Part shown: positions 1 through 6,123 of the stretch, in pieces
Position numbering within the stretch: the first letter of the stretch is position 1
How the letters are laid out: every line of letters begins with the position of its first letter
Source of the DNA: an uncultured Verrucomicrobiota bacterium
Lineage (GTDB): Bacteria > Verrucomicrobiota > Verrucomicrobiae > Opitutales > Opitutaceae
Length of the DNA stretch: 8,322 nucleotides
Assembly: GCA_946481225.1 (NCBI GenBank)
Contig: CAMLNJ010000106.1
Location: forward strand, 1-8,322
Reading direction: 5' to 3'
The notes under the pieces: generated by a model
Told to the model about the DNA's origin: nothing
Databases searched by the model: none
What the model saw: the letters and a program-made list of their open reading frames with translations, nothing else
Program-made: the position numbers and the translations under genes

Positions 1-87
1 CACCTGGAAGGTGCGTCAAGCGGCCGACGCGATCAGCAGATGCTCAGCAGGTTGCGCGAGATGAGTCGCGGCTATCGCCGGTTCTAG
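1..87 (+). CDS. C-terminal fragment of an unidentified protein (partial)
   Basis: The first reading frame is open from base 1 and stops at TAG 85-87, giving 28 residues that end in REMSRGYRRF. The segment is rich in Arg and Gln, as the basic tails of many nucleic-acid-associated proteins are, but I do not recognise the family. Codon use is less NNC-biased than in the genes downstream (GGT, TCA, CGA, AGG, TTG and AGT all occur), so this could equally be chance open frame. It is listed because it is the only frame at the left edge that ends in a clean stop before a short gap and a second small ORF. The real gene would lie mostly outside the window. Confidence 0.3.
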   Translation, partial: HLEGASSGRRDQQMLSRLREMSRGYRRF

Positions 88-133
88 GCTGATTGGAGTT
101 GCCCGCCCCGACCGAATCCCCAGCCCTCCCCGC

Positions 134-283
134 ATGGGCATGAAATATATCCCGACCGTGCGGGACCAAAAAGCCGCGGTTCGTTTCCTCAAAAAACAAA
201 ACCCGCCGCCGAACTTCAAAAAGTCGTCCGACAAACCCGCCCCGGCCAAATCGACCCCGCCGCCGAAGCCCGCAAACCCCTGA
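134..283 (+). CDS. Possible small basic Pro/Lys-rich peptide (49 aa)
   Basis: An ATG at 134 opens a 49-codon frame ending in TGA 281-283; a second in-frame Met at codon 3 (140) is an alternative start. The product begins MGMKYIPTVRDQ, continues with a Lys-rich stretch, and ends in a Pro/Ala/Lys low-complexity tail. No signal peptide, membrane segment or known domain is visible. Third codon positions are mostly G or C, and a start preceded by CCGC resembles other starts in this window, both of which favour a real gene. Against it, there is no Shine-Dalgarno, the length is short, and another plus-strand frame is also open across the same bases. It lies 46 bp after the fragment at the left edge and 82 bp before the Fur-family gene. 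Confidence 0.35.
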   Translation: MGMKYIPTVRDQKAAVRFLKKQNPPPNFKKSSDKPAPAKSTPPPKPANP

Positions 284-331
284 TCCGCCGCTGTGTTTCT
301 TGCGCGACACTCCTCGTTCTGGCCCGCGCGA

Positions 332-359
332 TTGACACACCTGAGACTCAAATGAGACT
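332..359 (+). promoter_or_regulatory. Candidate sigma-70 promoter of the Fur-family gene
   Basis: TTGACA at 332-337 is a perfect -35 hexamer in an otherwise GC-rich stretch. With a 16-bp spacer, the -10 position falls on GAGACT (354-359), a poor match to TATAAT. Transcription would then start close to the GTG at 366, giving a leaderless or nearly leaderless mRNA. This fits the lack of any Shine-Dalgarno sequence. The -10 assignment is inference; the -35 is seen directly. Confidence 0.45.
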
Positions 360-361
360 CC
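341..361 (+). promoter_or_regulatory. Putative Fur-type operator: tandem TGAGACTC repeats
   Basis: TGAGACTC occurs at 342-349 and again at 353-360, so the copies are exactly 11 bp apart and lie on the same DNA face. Each copy is close to a TGAG-N-CTCA palindrome. Each also resembles the core of the enterobacterial Fur box: TGAGACTCA matches TGATAATCA at 7 of 9 positions, and AATGAGACTC matches AATGATAATC at 8 of 10. The pair lies between the -35 hexamer and the GTG start of a Fur-family gene, covering the probable -10, which is where an autorepressor would bind. Binding by this protein is inferred. Confidence 0.45.
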
Positions 362-365
362 CCCT

Positions 366-845
366 GTGAGCACCGAAGACTCCCGCGCCAAATTTCGCAC
401 CCACCTCGCCGCCCAAGGCCTCCGCATCACCAACCAGCGCTTGGCGATCTTCGACGCGGCCTTCGGCCAGAAAGAACATTTCACCGCGGAAGAGCTGCTC
501 ACCCATGCGCGCGCCATCGACGACTCCGTCTCTCGCGCCACGGTCTACCGCACCCTGCCCCACCTCATCGGGAGCGGCGTCCTTCGCGAGGTCGATATCG
601 GCAAGAACCTCAAATACTACCTGCCCAACACGGACAACTCCGCCCAGGTCGCCCAAGTCATCTGTGTCGACTGCGACAAGATCTTCGAGATCAGCGCGCC
701 CTTCATGTCGTGGTATGGCAACACGGTGTCCGCCAAACTCGGCCTCACGCCCATCACCCAACGCCTTCAGGTCAACGCCCACTGCGACACGCTGAAAGCC
801 AGCGGCATCTGCAAGCACCGCGCAAGCGGCGCGGCCGCCTCCTGA
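366..845 (+). CDS. Fur-family metal-responsive transcriptional regulator
   Basis: This 159-residue protein has the length and layout of the Fur/Zur/PerR family, which are dimeric DNA-binding repressors that sense metal or peroxide. The N-terminal winged helix spans about residues 10-85, with LRITNQRLAIFD, the HFTAEELL segment around H38, and the recognition helix SRATVYRTLPHL (56-67). The C-terminal half keeps structural zinc ligands, C100 and C103 (ICVDC) and C149, with H151 where a second Cys is usual. The HHDH stretch that normally precedes the first CxxC, and supplies sensing ligands in Fur, reads AQVAQ (93-97) here. The sensed signal is therefore uncertain, and I give no fur/zur/perR symbol. 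The start is GTG: an in-frame TGA at 342-344 excludes anything longer, and no ATG is available nearby. Direct repeats just upstream suggest autoregulation. A TPR gene follows after 83 bp on the same strand. Confidence 0.92.
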   Translation: MSTEDSRAKFRTHLAAQGLRITNQRLAIFDAAFGQKEHFTAEELLTHARAIDDSVSRATVYRTLPHLIGSGVLREVDIGKNLKYYLPNTDNSAQVAQVICVDCDKIFEISAPFMSWYGNTVSAKLGLTPITQRLQVNAHCDTLKASGICKHRASGAAAS

Positions 846-894
846 TCCGTTTCTTTCCGCGCCCTCTCGCTTTATTTGGCGTCGCCGCCGCGCG

Positions 895-922
895 TTGCCG
901 TCGCACTCCCGTCCGCTATCCT
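895..922 (+). promoter_or_regulatory. Possible promoter of the TPR gene
   Basis: TTGCCG (895-900) and TATCCT (917-922) are separated by 16 bp and resemble -35 and -10 hexamers. The -10 ends 6 nt before the ATG at 929, the same geometry as proposed for the Fur-family gene, so a leaderless transcript is possible. The region is GC-rich and such matches can occur by chance. Confidence 0.3.
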
Positions 923-928
923 CCCTCC

Positions 929-1309
929 ATGGCCCGCAAAGAAGACACGTCCTTCGACATTTCATTCTACGAAAGCATCCTTCGTCGCGACCCCTCTTAC
1001 GCCGAGGTGGTGGAGATCCTCGGCGGGCTCTATACCAAGGCCGGACGCGTCGCCGATGGTTTGAAGATGGACCGAAAGCTCGTTCGTTTGCAGCCGGACA
1101 ACGCCACCGCGCACTACAACCTCGCCTGCAGCCTCGCCCTCTCCAAACGCCCCGGCGAAGCGCTCACCGTTCTCGCCCAAGCGATCTCCCTCGGCTACGA
1201 CGACGCCGACTGGATGGCCGACGATCCCGACCTCGCCCCTCTCCACAAACGCCCCGAGTTCCACACCCTCCTCGAACTGGTCCGTCAGGCCGCCAACCCG
1301 AAAAACTGA
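929..1309 (+). CDS. Small tetratricopeptide-repeat (TPR) protein
   Basis: This 126-residue soluble protein lacks a signal peptide or membrane segment. Two TPR-like helical hairpins are visible. The first spans about residues 23-56 (YAEVVEILGGLYTKAGR then a helix ending in LVRLQPDN). The second spans about 57-90 (ATAHYNLACSLALSKRPGEA then LAQAISLGY). Residues 92-116 read DADWMADDPDLAPLHKRPEFHTLL, the usual short C-terminal cap in small TPR proteins (DPDLAPLxxxPxFxxLL). Such proteins act as protein-interaction scaffolds, and the partner cannot be told here. The start at ATG 929 is chosen because the frame upstream overlaps the regulator gene and reads as non-native sequence. No Shine-Dalgarno is present (CTCCCTCC before the ATG). 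It lies 83 bp after the Fur-family gene and 72 bp before nadA, so shared transcription is possible but not shown. Confidence 0.85.
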   Translation: MARKEDTSFDISFYESILRRDPSYAEVVEILGGLYTKAGRVADGLKMDRKLVRLQPDNATAHYNLACSLALSKRPGEALTVLAQAISLGYDDADWMADDPDLAPLHKRPEFHTLLELVRQAANPKN

Positions 1310-1356
1310 CCGCGTATCACGCCCGCGCCGCGTCCGCCTTTCTTCCTGTTTTCGGA

Positions 1357-1381
1357 TCCTCGCTCCCCGCTCCTCGCTCCC
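1357..1381 (+). repeat. 11-bp direct repeat immediately before nadA
   Basis: TCCTCGCTCCC occurs at 1357-1367 and again at 1371-1381, a 14-bp period ending directly at the nadA ATG. It may be a regulatory or untranslated-leader element, or simply local duplication in a pyrimidine-rich leader. No Shine-Dalgarno sequence is present in it. Confidence 0.4.
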
Positions 1382-2362
1382 ATGCCCGCCGTCCTCAACT
1401 ACGAGCCCCTCGTCCTCCCGCCGCGCTCCGCGCCCTCGCCGCTCACCGCGATCCAGGAGGAAATCCTCGCGCTCAAAAAGCAGCGCAACGCCGTCATCCT
1501 GGCGCACAACTACCAGACCGAGGACATCCAGCGCGTCGCGGATTTCGTCGGCGATTCCCTCGGCCTCAGCTACCAGGCGCAGGCCGCGCAAGCCGATGTC
1601 ATCCTATTCTGCGGCGTCCACTTCATGGCCGAGACGGCCAAGATCGTTAACCCCGCCCGCACCGTCCTCCTCCCCGACCTCGAAGCCGGCTGCTCCCTCG
1701 CCGACTCCTGCCCCGCCGAGCGCCTCGCCGCCTACAAAGCCGCGCACCCGAACGTCTACGTCGTCGCCTACATCAACTGCTCCGCCGCCGTGAAGGCGCT
1801 CAGCGACGTCATCGTCACCAGCGGCAACGCCCAGAAAATCGTCCAGCGCGTCCCCGCGGACCGCGAGATCCTCTTCGTTCCCGATCAGAACCTCGGCCAA
1901 TGGGTCTCACAGAAAACCGGCCGCCAGATGCAACTCTGGCCGGGCAGCTGTTACGCGCACGTCATGTTCACCGTGCAGGCCGTCGAACGCATCCGCATGC
2001 AGTTCCCCGACGCCCCCGTCGTCGCCCATCCCGAATGCGTCCAGGCCGTGCGCGACCTCGCCGACGAGGTATGCTCGACCGAGCTCATGGTCAAATTCGC
2101 CAAAAACTCCCCCGCCGAGCGCATCATCGTCGTCACCGAAAGCGGCATGCTCCACCGCCTCCGCCGCGAAGTGCCGGACAAGACCTTCATCGCCGGCCCC
2201 ACCGACACCTGCGCCTGCAACGACTGCCGCTTCATGAAGATGAACACCATCGAGAAGGTGCGCGACGCCCTGAAGTTCATGAAGCCCGAGATCCAGGTCC
2301 CCGAGGACATCCGCGTGAAAGCCCTCGCGCCCATCCAGCGCATGCTCGACTGGAGCAAGTAA
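1382..2362 (+). CDS. nadA: Quinolinate synthase NadA
   Basis: The 326-residue product is a cytoplasmic [4Fe-4S] enzyme that condenses iminoaspartate with dihydroxyacetone phosphate to give quinolinate in de novo NAD synthesis. Family hallmarks appear in order: AVILAHNYQTEDIQ (37-50), FVGDSLGLSYQA (55-66), ILFCGVHFMAETAKI (74-88), LPDLEAGCSLADSC (97-110), VVAYINCSA (127-135), FVPDQNLGQWV (165-175), WPGSCYAH (186-193), VVAHPEC (213-219), VTESGM (251-256) and DTCACNDCRFMKMNT (275-289). The cluster ligands are most likely C104, C190 and one cysteine of the C277/C279/C282 group; the spacing of roughly 86 residues between the first two fits the family. The length is within the normal 300-370 range, and the start at ATG 1382 places the conserved core at the expected distance. 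The partner L-aspartate oxidase (nadB) is not in the window. A hairpin follows the stop codon. Confidence 0.97.
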   Translation: MPAVLNYEPLVLPPRSAPSPLTAIQEEILALKKQRNAVILAHNYQTEDIQRVADFVGDSLGLSYQAQAAQADVILFCGVHFMAETAKIVNPARTVLLPDLEAGCSLADSCPAERLAAYKAAHPNVYVVAYINCSAAVKALSDVIVTSGNAQKIVQRVPADREILFVPDQNLGQWVSQKTGRQMQLWPGSCYAHVMFTVQAVERIRMQFPDAPVVAHPECVQAVRDLADEVCSTELMVKFAKNSPAERIIVVTESGMLHRLRREVPDKTFIAGPTDTCACNDCRFMKMNTIEKVRDALKFMKPEIQVPEDIRVKALAPIQRMLDWSK

Positions 2363-2367
2363 GGCCG

Positions 2368-2390
2368 GCTCCCGCGGGGAGCGCTTCCTT
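2368..2390 (+). terminator. Possible intrinsic terminator of nadA
   Basis: Six bases after the nadA stop, GCTCCC (2368-2373) pairs with GGGAGC (2377-2382) across a 3-base GCG loop. The stretch GCTTCCTT follows. The stem is short and GC-only in its core, and the T-tract is interrupted, so the terminator is plausible but weak. It lies between convergent genes, where a terminator is expected. Confidence 0.4.
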
Positions 2391-2425
2391 GACGGGCGGG
2401 GTTCCGCCACCGCCCGACCGTCTGC

Positions 2426-2442
2426 GCTTCCCGCGGCGAAGC
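2426..2442 (-). terminator. Hairpin just past the minus-strand gene, possible terminator
   Basis: GCTTC (2426-2430) and GAAGC (2438-2442) are complementary across a CCGCGGC loop that is itself partly palindromic. The hairpin lies 6 bp beyond the stop of the minus-strand C92-family gene. No T-run follows on the minus strand, so it could aid 3'-end formation or stability rather than act as a canonical terminator. On the plus strand it is followed by CCTTCCTC. Confidence 0.3.
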
Positions 2443-2448
2443 CCTTCC

Positions 2449-3090
2449 TCAATACACCTTCTCGAGCTGCGGGCTGCGCGTCACTCCGACCGGCGTGATC
2501 ATCGGCCGGTCCAACGGCAGCGCGCCGCCCTCCATCTCGAGGATAAACTTCTCGAAGGGCTTCCAGTTCAGATCGCCCAGCTTTTCCCACGCGCCAAACT
2601 CCGCGCCATAGGCGCCGCGATAGGCCTTGAAGACCAGCTCCGAACAATAGATCTCGTCGTCGCCCGGGGCGTAACGATAATCGTATTGGCGACCTGAATA
2701 CTTACCCAGCGCCGCCCTCAGCGCGGCGATGTCCTTGCCCTCGATCTCCCGCCAGCGCCAAGCGTCGATCCGCGCGCCGCGCCCGCGCACGATCCAGAGG
2801 TAAAGCGGCGTCTCGCGCACCACCCCGATCGCCTCGTGCACCACCCAGTCGCCGTCGGCGTTTTTCATCACCACGCCGCAGTGCGAGAACGGTGAATTCG
2901 TGATCCCCTCGATCGCGTCGACGAGGTCGCCGCGCGGCAGCGATTGAAACACCACGTCTCCCTCGCGCGGCGAATAGGTGACGAGATGCGCGAGGCCGTA
3001 GACGTGAAACTTCACGCCCATCGCGGCAAAAAGCGCCATCACCACGCCGAACCGGATCCACGCCCACCTGCCCCTGGGTAAGAGCTTCAT
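2449..3090 (-). CDS. Membrane-anchored YiiX/YebB-like permuted papain-fold (C92) protein
   Basis: The 213-residue product opens with basic residues and a hydrophobic helix (about 12-28, WIRFGVVMALFAAMGVK), which suggests an N-terminal membrane anchor or uncleaved signal with the rest outside the cytoplasmic membrane. The body has the circularly permuted NlpC/P60-papain pattern of the YiiX/YebB family: REGDVVFQS (42-50), SPFSHCGVV (66-74), HEAIGVV (85-91) and DEIYCSELVFKAY (145-157). By family analogy H70 and C149 are the likely catalytic His and Cys. Known relatives are hydrolase or amidase-like, with natural substrates (cell wall or lipid) poorly defined. I chose ATG at 3090 over a TTG at 3126, because the extra 12 residues are Arg/Asp-rich and would displace the membrane helix from the N-terminus. 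Upstream on the same strand is a tRNA-Arg; the gene converges with nadA downstream. Confidence 0.85.
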   Translation of the reverse strand: MKLLPRGRWAWIRFGVVMALFAAMGVKFHVYGLAHLVTYSPREGDVVFQSLPRGDLVDAIEGITNSPFSHCGVVMKNADGDWVVHEAIGVVRETPLYLWIVRGRGARIDAWRWREIEGKDIAALRAALGKYSGRQYDYRYAPGDDEIYCSELVFKAYRGAYGAEFGAWEKLGDLNWKPFEKFILEMEGGALPLDRPMITPVGVTRSPQLEKVY

Positions 3091-3144
3091 GTCGCGCAGC
3101 CTGCCGCCCCGATCTAGACGCCGCAAGAGCGGCTAAAAACAACT

Positions 3145-3221
3145 TGGTGTGCCCGGCGGGATTCGAACCCACGACCAGCCGCTTAGAAGGCGGCTGCTCT
3201 ATCCAACTGAGCTACGGGCAC
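3145..3221 (-). tRNA. tRNA-Arg (anticodon UCU), CCA encoded
   Basis: Read on the minus strand, all cloverleaf parts are present: acceptor GTGCCCG/CGGGCAC, D stem GCTC/GAGC with the AGTTGGATA loop, anticodon stem GCCGC/GCGGC, variable region TGGTC, and T arm GTGGG-TTCGAAT-CCCGC. The 7-base anticodon loop CTTCTAA puts TCT at positions 34-36, which reads AGA (and AGG by wobble). The discriminator is A and the CCA end is encoded (plus-strand TGG at 3145-3147). Total length is 77 nt. It lies 54 bp upstream of the C92-family gene on the same strand, so read-through into that gene is conceivable. Confidence 0.97.
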
Positions 3222-3501
3222 GAAACCAAAGAGCGATGCGTCGGAACTACCCGCCCCCCTCTTTTTTTCACGCCTTATTTCACGGCGCACCGGAAAAGGT
3301 TCGATGCCCTCCCCGTCGGGACGGACTTTTTTCCCCTACGCCTCGGTCACGTGAGCCCCGGAGGCAAACCCGGGGAGAACACCCCACGAAAACGGGCCCC
3401 GATCTTAAAAACTAGGTTAATATCTTTCTTGAGAATCCGAGCCGCCACGAGTGAAGACGGGGCCGCGTCGCCCCAACTGCCTCCGCTTCGCTTTCTTACC
3501 C
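3222..3501. other. Gene-free divergent intergenic region with hairpins and an AT-rich island
   Basis: No convincing gene is seen in these 280 bp between the minus-strand tRNA and the plus-strand secreted-protein cassette. It must hold promoters in both directions, but no strong consensus is visible. An AT-rich island at about 3403-3435 contains TAATAT (3418-3423), which could be a -10 element for the cassette, though without a clear -35. Other features are poly-T runs at 3262-3268 and 3327-3332, the 8-bp palindrome TCACGTGA (3347-3354), and several G/C blocks that can pair in alternative ways at 3356-3400. Frames that stay open through this region overlap the tRNA and show no protein-like composition. 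Confidence 0.6.
3347..3375 (+). promoter_or_regulatory. Palindrome and adjacent hairpin upstream of the secreted cassette
   Basis: TCACGTGA (3347-3354) is a perfect palindrome suited to a dimeric regulator. Directly after it, CCCCGG (3356-3361) pairs with CCGGGG (3370-3375) around the loop AGGCAAAC. The GGGG at 3372-3375 could instead pair with CCCC at 3382-3385 or 3397-3400, so exclusive alternative folds are possible in a leader transcript. I could not match it to a known riboswitch class. Confidence 0.3.
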
Positions 3502-4419
3502 ATGCCCCGGCCGCCATCCCCTCGGGGAATCCTGCACCGCAGCGTTCTCCTCCTCGCGTTGTTCGCGTCTTGGTCCGCCCGCGTCCACGCCTTTCCTCCC
3601 GCGCCCTTCCTCACGCTCTACGGCATGATCCGCGACGAGCAGGGGCAGGCGCTTCAAATCGAGGGCGCTCAGGTCGTCTTCTACCAAAACGGCGTCGAGG
3701 CCCTCCGCGAGACGATCCGCTCGACCAGCCTTCTCGATCAAAACTACCAGATCCGGCTCCGCATGGACATGCAGCGCCCGGGCACGCGGACCTACAGCGA
3801 CCTCGCCACCGCCCCGGGCACCGCCTTCACCCTTGGCGTCGTCATCCACGACATCGTTTATCTCCCGATCGAGATGTCGACGTCGCGCACCACGGGAAAA
3901 CCCGGCGAGCGCCTGCGCCTCGACCTCACCCTCGGCGTCGATTCCGACGGCGACGGCATTCCCGACTCCTGGGAGGAAAGCCAGCTCTACGCCGGCGGAG
4001 TGCCCCCCGGCGAAACCGGATGGGACCTCGCCCTCATCTCGCGCGACGGCGACTTCGACGGCGACGGCGTCTCCAACTGGGCCGAATACATCGCCGGCAC
4101 CTTCGCCACCGATCCGACCGACTACCTCGCGTTGCAGATCATCGCGCCGCTGCAACAGCACGCCCAGCTCCGCTTCTTCGCCCTCTACGGAAAAGTCTAC
4201 TCCCTCGAAAAATCCGTCGACCTCCAAACCTGGACGCCGACCGACCTTTATCTCCGCAGTCCGGAGCCCCCTCCGACCGATCCCGACAACGCCGATCCCG
4301 CCCCCTTCGTTCCTCCCGCCGCCCAAGCCTCCCTCCGCGGCGAGACCACCGGCTTCGTCGATGTCTACGCCCCCTCCGACGCCTCCGGCCGCACCTTCTA
4401 CCGCCTTAAAGTTCGATGA
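3502..4419 (+). CDS. Secreted protein with paired Ca-binding (TSP3/EF-hand-like) loops
   Basis: The 305-residue product has a clear Sec signal peptide: basic RGILHR, a hydrophobic core LLLALFASW, and probable cleavage after RVHA (residue 30). The mature part starts with a beta-rich module (about 36-145) opening LTLYGMIRDEQGQAL, reminiscent of carboxypeptidase-regulatory or Ig-like domains. Two Asp-rich loops follow, DSDGDGIPDSWEES (147-160) and DGDFDGDGVSNWAEYIAGT (182-200). They match the calcium-binding DxDxDGxxD pattern common in secreted proteins of Verrucomicrobia and Planctomycetes. Near the C-terminus, VYSLEKSVDLQTWTP (232-246) and the ending GRTFYRLKVR also recur in such proteins. ATG 3502 is preferred to a GTG at 3451 because it starts the signal peptide properly. 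The stop overlaps the next start (ATGA), so translation of the two is probably coupled. The exact role is unknown. Confidence 0.85.
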   Translation: MPRPPSPRGILHRSVLLLALFASWSARVHAFPPAPFLTLYGMIRDEQGQALQIEGAQVVFYQNGVEALRETIRSTSLLDQNYQIRLRMDMQRPGTRTYSDLATAPGTAFTLGVVIHDIVYLPIEMSTSRTTGKPGERLRLDLTLGVDSDGDGIPDSWEESQLYAGGVPPGETGWDLALISRDGDFDGDGVSNWAEYIAGTFATDPTDYLALQIIAPLQQHAQLRFFALYGKVYSLEKSVDLQTWTPTDLYLRSPEPPPTDPDNADPAPFVPPAAQASLRGETTGFVDVYAPSDASGRTFYRLKVR

Positions 4420-6089
4420 GAAACCTCCTCTCCCTCGCGGCCTCCGCGGTCCTCCTCGGCGCCGCCCCCGCCGGCCTCCTCGCCCAGTGGAAGACCGAGA
4501 CCTACGCCCTGAAAGGCGGATGGAACGGCATCTGGCTTCACGGCGACGCCTCCCACGCCACCCCCGCCGAGCTCTTCCAAGATTATCCCAACGTCCTCGA
4601 GGTCTGGCGCTGGAACCCCAACCCCGACCAGGTCCAATACAGCGAGTCCCCCTCCGAGCCCGACGCCACCAGCAACGAATGGACCATCTGGGTCCGCGAC
4701 AACCCCGAGGAGCAGACGCTCTCCGCCATGCTCGGCCAGTCCGCCTACCTCGTCCGCTGTAGTGGCGCGTCAACTACCACGACTTCCGTTTCCATCCCCC
4801 AGCGCCCCAAACCGCCCGCCGCCTCCTGGCTCGTCGGGGGCGCCAACTTCCTCGGCTTCCCCGGCGACTCCTCCGGCCCCGTCTTTTCCTCCTACTTCGC
4901 CAGTTTCCCCGTCGCCGTCACCACCCCCTCCAAGGTCTACAAATACATCGGCGGCGACCTCGGCGCCTCCAACCCGTTCCAGATCGCCCCGTCCACCGAG
5001 AAGCTCGACCGCAACACCGCCTACTGGTTCGAGGCCGCGACCGTCGGCGACTTCACCGGCCCGCTCAAATACGAGCTTCCCGGCTCCGACGGGCTCGCCT
5101 TCGGCCGCACCGGCTCGGTCATCACCCTCGGCGTCACGAATCGCACCACCAGCGCCATCACCCTCACCTTCTCCACGGAAAACTCCTCCCCCGCCCCCGC
5201 CGGCCAGACCGCCGTCACCGGCCCCGTCCCGCTCACCCGCCGCGTCTACGACAGCGCCACCGCCACCTACACCGAGACTCCGATCACCGGCGCATTCACC
5301 GTCTCCGTCCCCGCCTCCGGTCGCGTCGACGTCGGGTTCGGTATCGACCGCACCCAGCTCACCGGCTCCTCCAGCGCCCTCTACGCCTCCTTCCTCCGCG
5401 TCAAGGACTCCGCCCGCCTCAGCGATGTCCTTCTCCCCGCCAGCGCGCAAACCGCCACCCCCGCCGGCCTCTGGGTCGGCCAGGTCGACGTCTCCTCCGT
5501 CACCAGCACCGTCGCCGGCAGCCCAGGCTCCACCACCGCCCGCTCCTTTCCGCTCCGCGTCCTCATCCACGTCGACTCCGCCGGCGTCGCACGCCTCCTC
5601 TCCCAGGCATTCGTCGGCACCCTCGCCTCCGCCGGCAACCTGACCGGCGTCTGCACCAAGGAGTCCGCCCTCCTCGCCGAAGAAAAAGCCGACGCCCTCC
5701 GCCTCGTCTCCAGCCAGATGCCTCTCGACCGCGCCATCGCCGGCACCGGCGCCTTCGCCGTCGGCTCCACCCTCGGCCACGTCGTCACCATCGCCCACGA
5801 CGATCCCGCCAACCCCTTCGTCCACCAGTATCACCCGGACCACGACAACCGCGACGCCCGCCTCGCCCCCCTCGCCGCCGGCGTCGAGAGCTACGCCCTC
5901 AAGCGCACGCTCGCCTTCACCTTCACCAGCACCCCGCCCGACGGCTCCTCCATCACCGGCTGGGGCACCACGATCTACGGCGGCACCTACTCCGAGACCA
6001 TCGAGGGCCTGCACAAAAACCCGCTCTCCGTCGGCGGCACCTTCGCCTTCCGCCGCGTCTCCGAGATCGCCGAGATCACCCTCGACTGA
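4416..6089 (+). CDS. Secreted protein of unknown function with a His/Asp-rich motif
   Basis: The 557-residue product starts with a signal peptide (MRNLLSLAASAVLLGAAPAG, likely cleaved after LLA at residue 23, before QWK). The mature protein is beta-rich and Ser/Thr-rich, without membrane helices. The first part (about 24-215) has Trp-rich segments GGWNGIWLHGDAS (34-46) and VLEVWRWNPNP (60-70), then SWLVGGANFLGFPG (137-150). A middle part (about 230-345) looks like a repeat of beta strands. The C-terminal part has FPLRVLIHVDSAGVARLL (378-395), NPFVHQYHPDHDNRDARL (466-483) and ESYALKRTLAFTF (491-503). H470, H473, D475, H476 and D477 could bind a metal. I recall similar motifs in uncharacterised verrucomicrobial secreted proteins, but I can name no domain. 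It overlaps the preceding gene by 4 bp and lies 62 bp before the collar-domain gene. Confidence 0.85.
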   Translation: MRNLLSLAASAVLLGAAPAGLLAQWKTETYALKGGWNGIWLHGDASHATPAELFQDYPNVLEVWRWNPNPDQVQYSESPSEPDATSNEWTIWVRDNPEEQTLSAMLGQSAYLVRCSGASTTTTSVSIPQRPKPPAASWLVGGANFLGFPGDSSGPVFSSYFASFPVAVTTPSKVYKYIGGDLGASNPFQIAPSTEKLDRNTAYWFEAATVGDFTGPLKYELPGSDGLAFGRTGSVITLGVTNRTTSAITLTFSTENSSPAPAGQTAVTGPVPLTRRVYDSATATYTETPITGAFTVSVPASGRVDVGFGIDRTQLTGSSSALYASFLRVKDSARLSDVLLPASAQTATPAGLWVGQVDVSSVTSTVAGSPGSTTARSFPLRVLIHVDSAGVARLLSQAFVGTLASAGNLTGVCTKESALLAEEKADALRLVSSQMPLDRAIAGTGAFAVGSTLGHVVTIAHDDPANPFVHQYHPDHDNRDARLAPLAAGVESYALKRTLAFTFTSTPPDGSSITGWGTTIYGGTYSETIEGLHKNPLSVGGTFAFRRVSEIAEITLD

Positions 6090-6123
6090 CCGGCGCCCCG
6101 CATCCGCGCCTGTTCATCTTCAA

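Noticed and set aside
348..965. Minus-strand frame opposite the Fur-family gene
   Set aside because: It is antisense to a clear Fur-family protein and its product has no recognisable motif.
3145..3221. tRNA as an integration site for the secreted cassette
   Set aside because: Integrases usually use the tRNA 3' end, which here faces the C92-family gene, not the cassette. No second copy of the tRNA 3' end and no integrase are visible in the window.
3341..3400. c-di-GMP (GEMM-I) riboswitch
   Set aside because: GGTCACG and GGCAAACC look superficially similar to parts of it, but the second conserved half with the tetraloop-receptor arrangement is absent.
3144..4409. Plus-strand frame spanning the tRNA and most of the Ca-loop protein gene
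   Set aside because: It crosses the tRNA, and its product is Arg/Pro/His-rich shadow sequence of the signal-peptide gene at 3502-4419.
4770..6014. Minus-strand frame of about 414 codons opposite the 557-aa secreted protein gene
   Set aside because: Same cause: GC-rich codon bias keeps the antisense frame open. Composition is Gly/Ala/Asp/Glu monotone with no domain.
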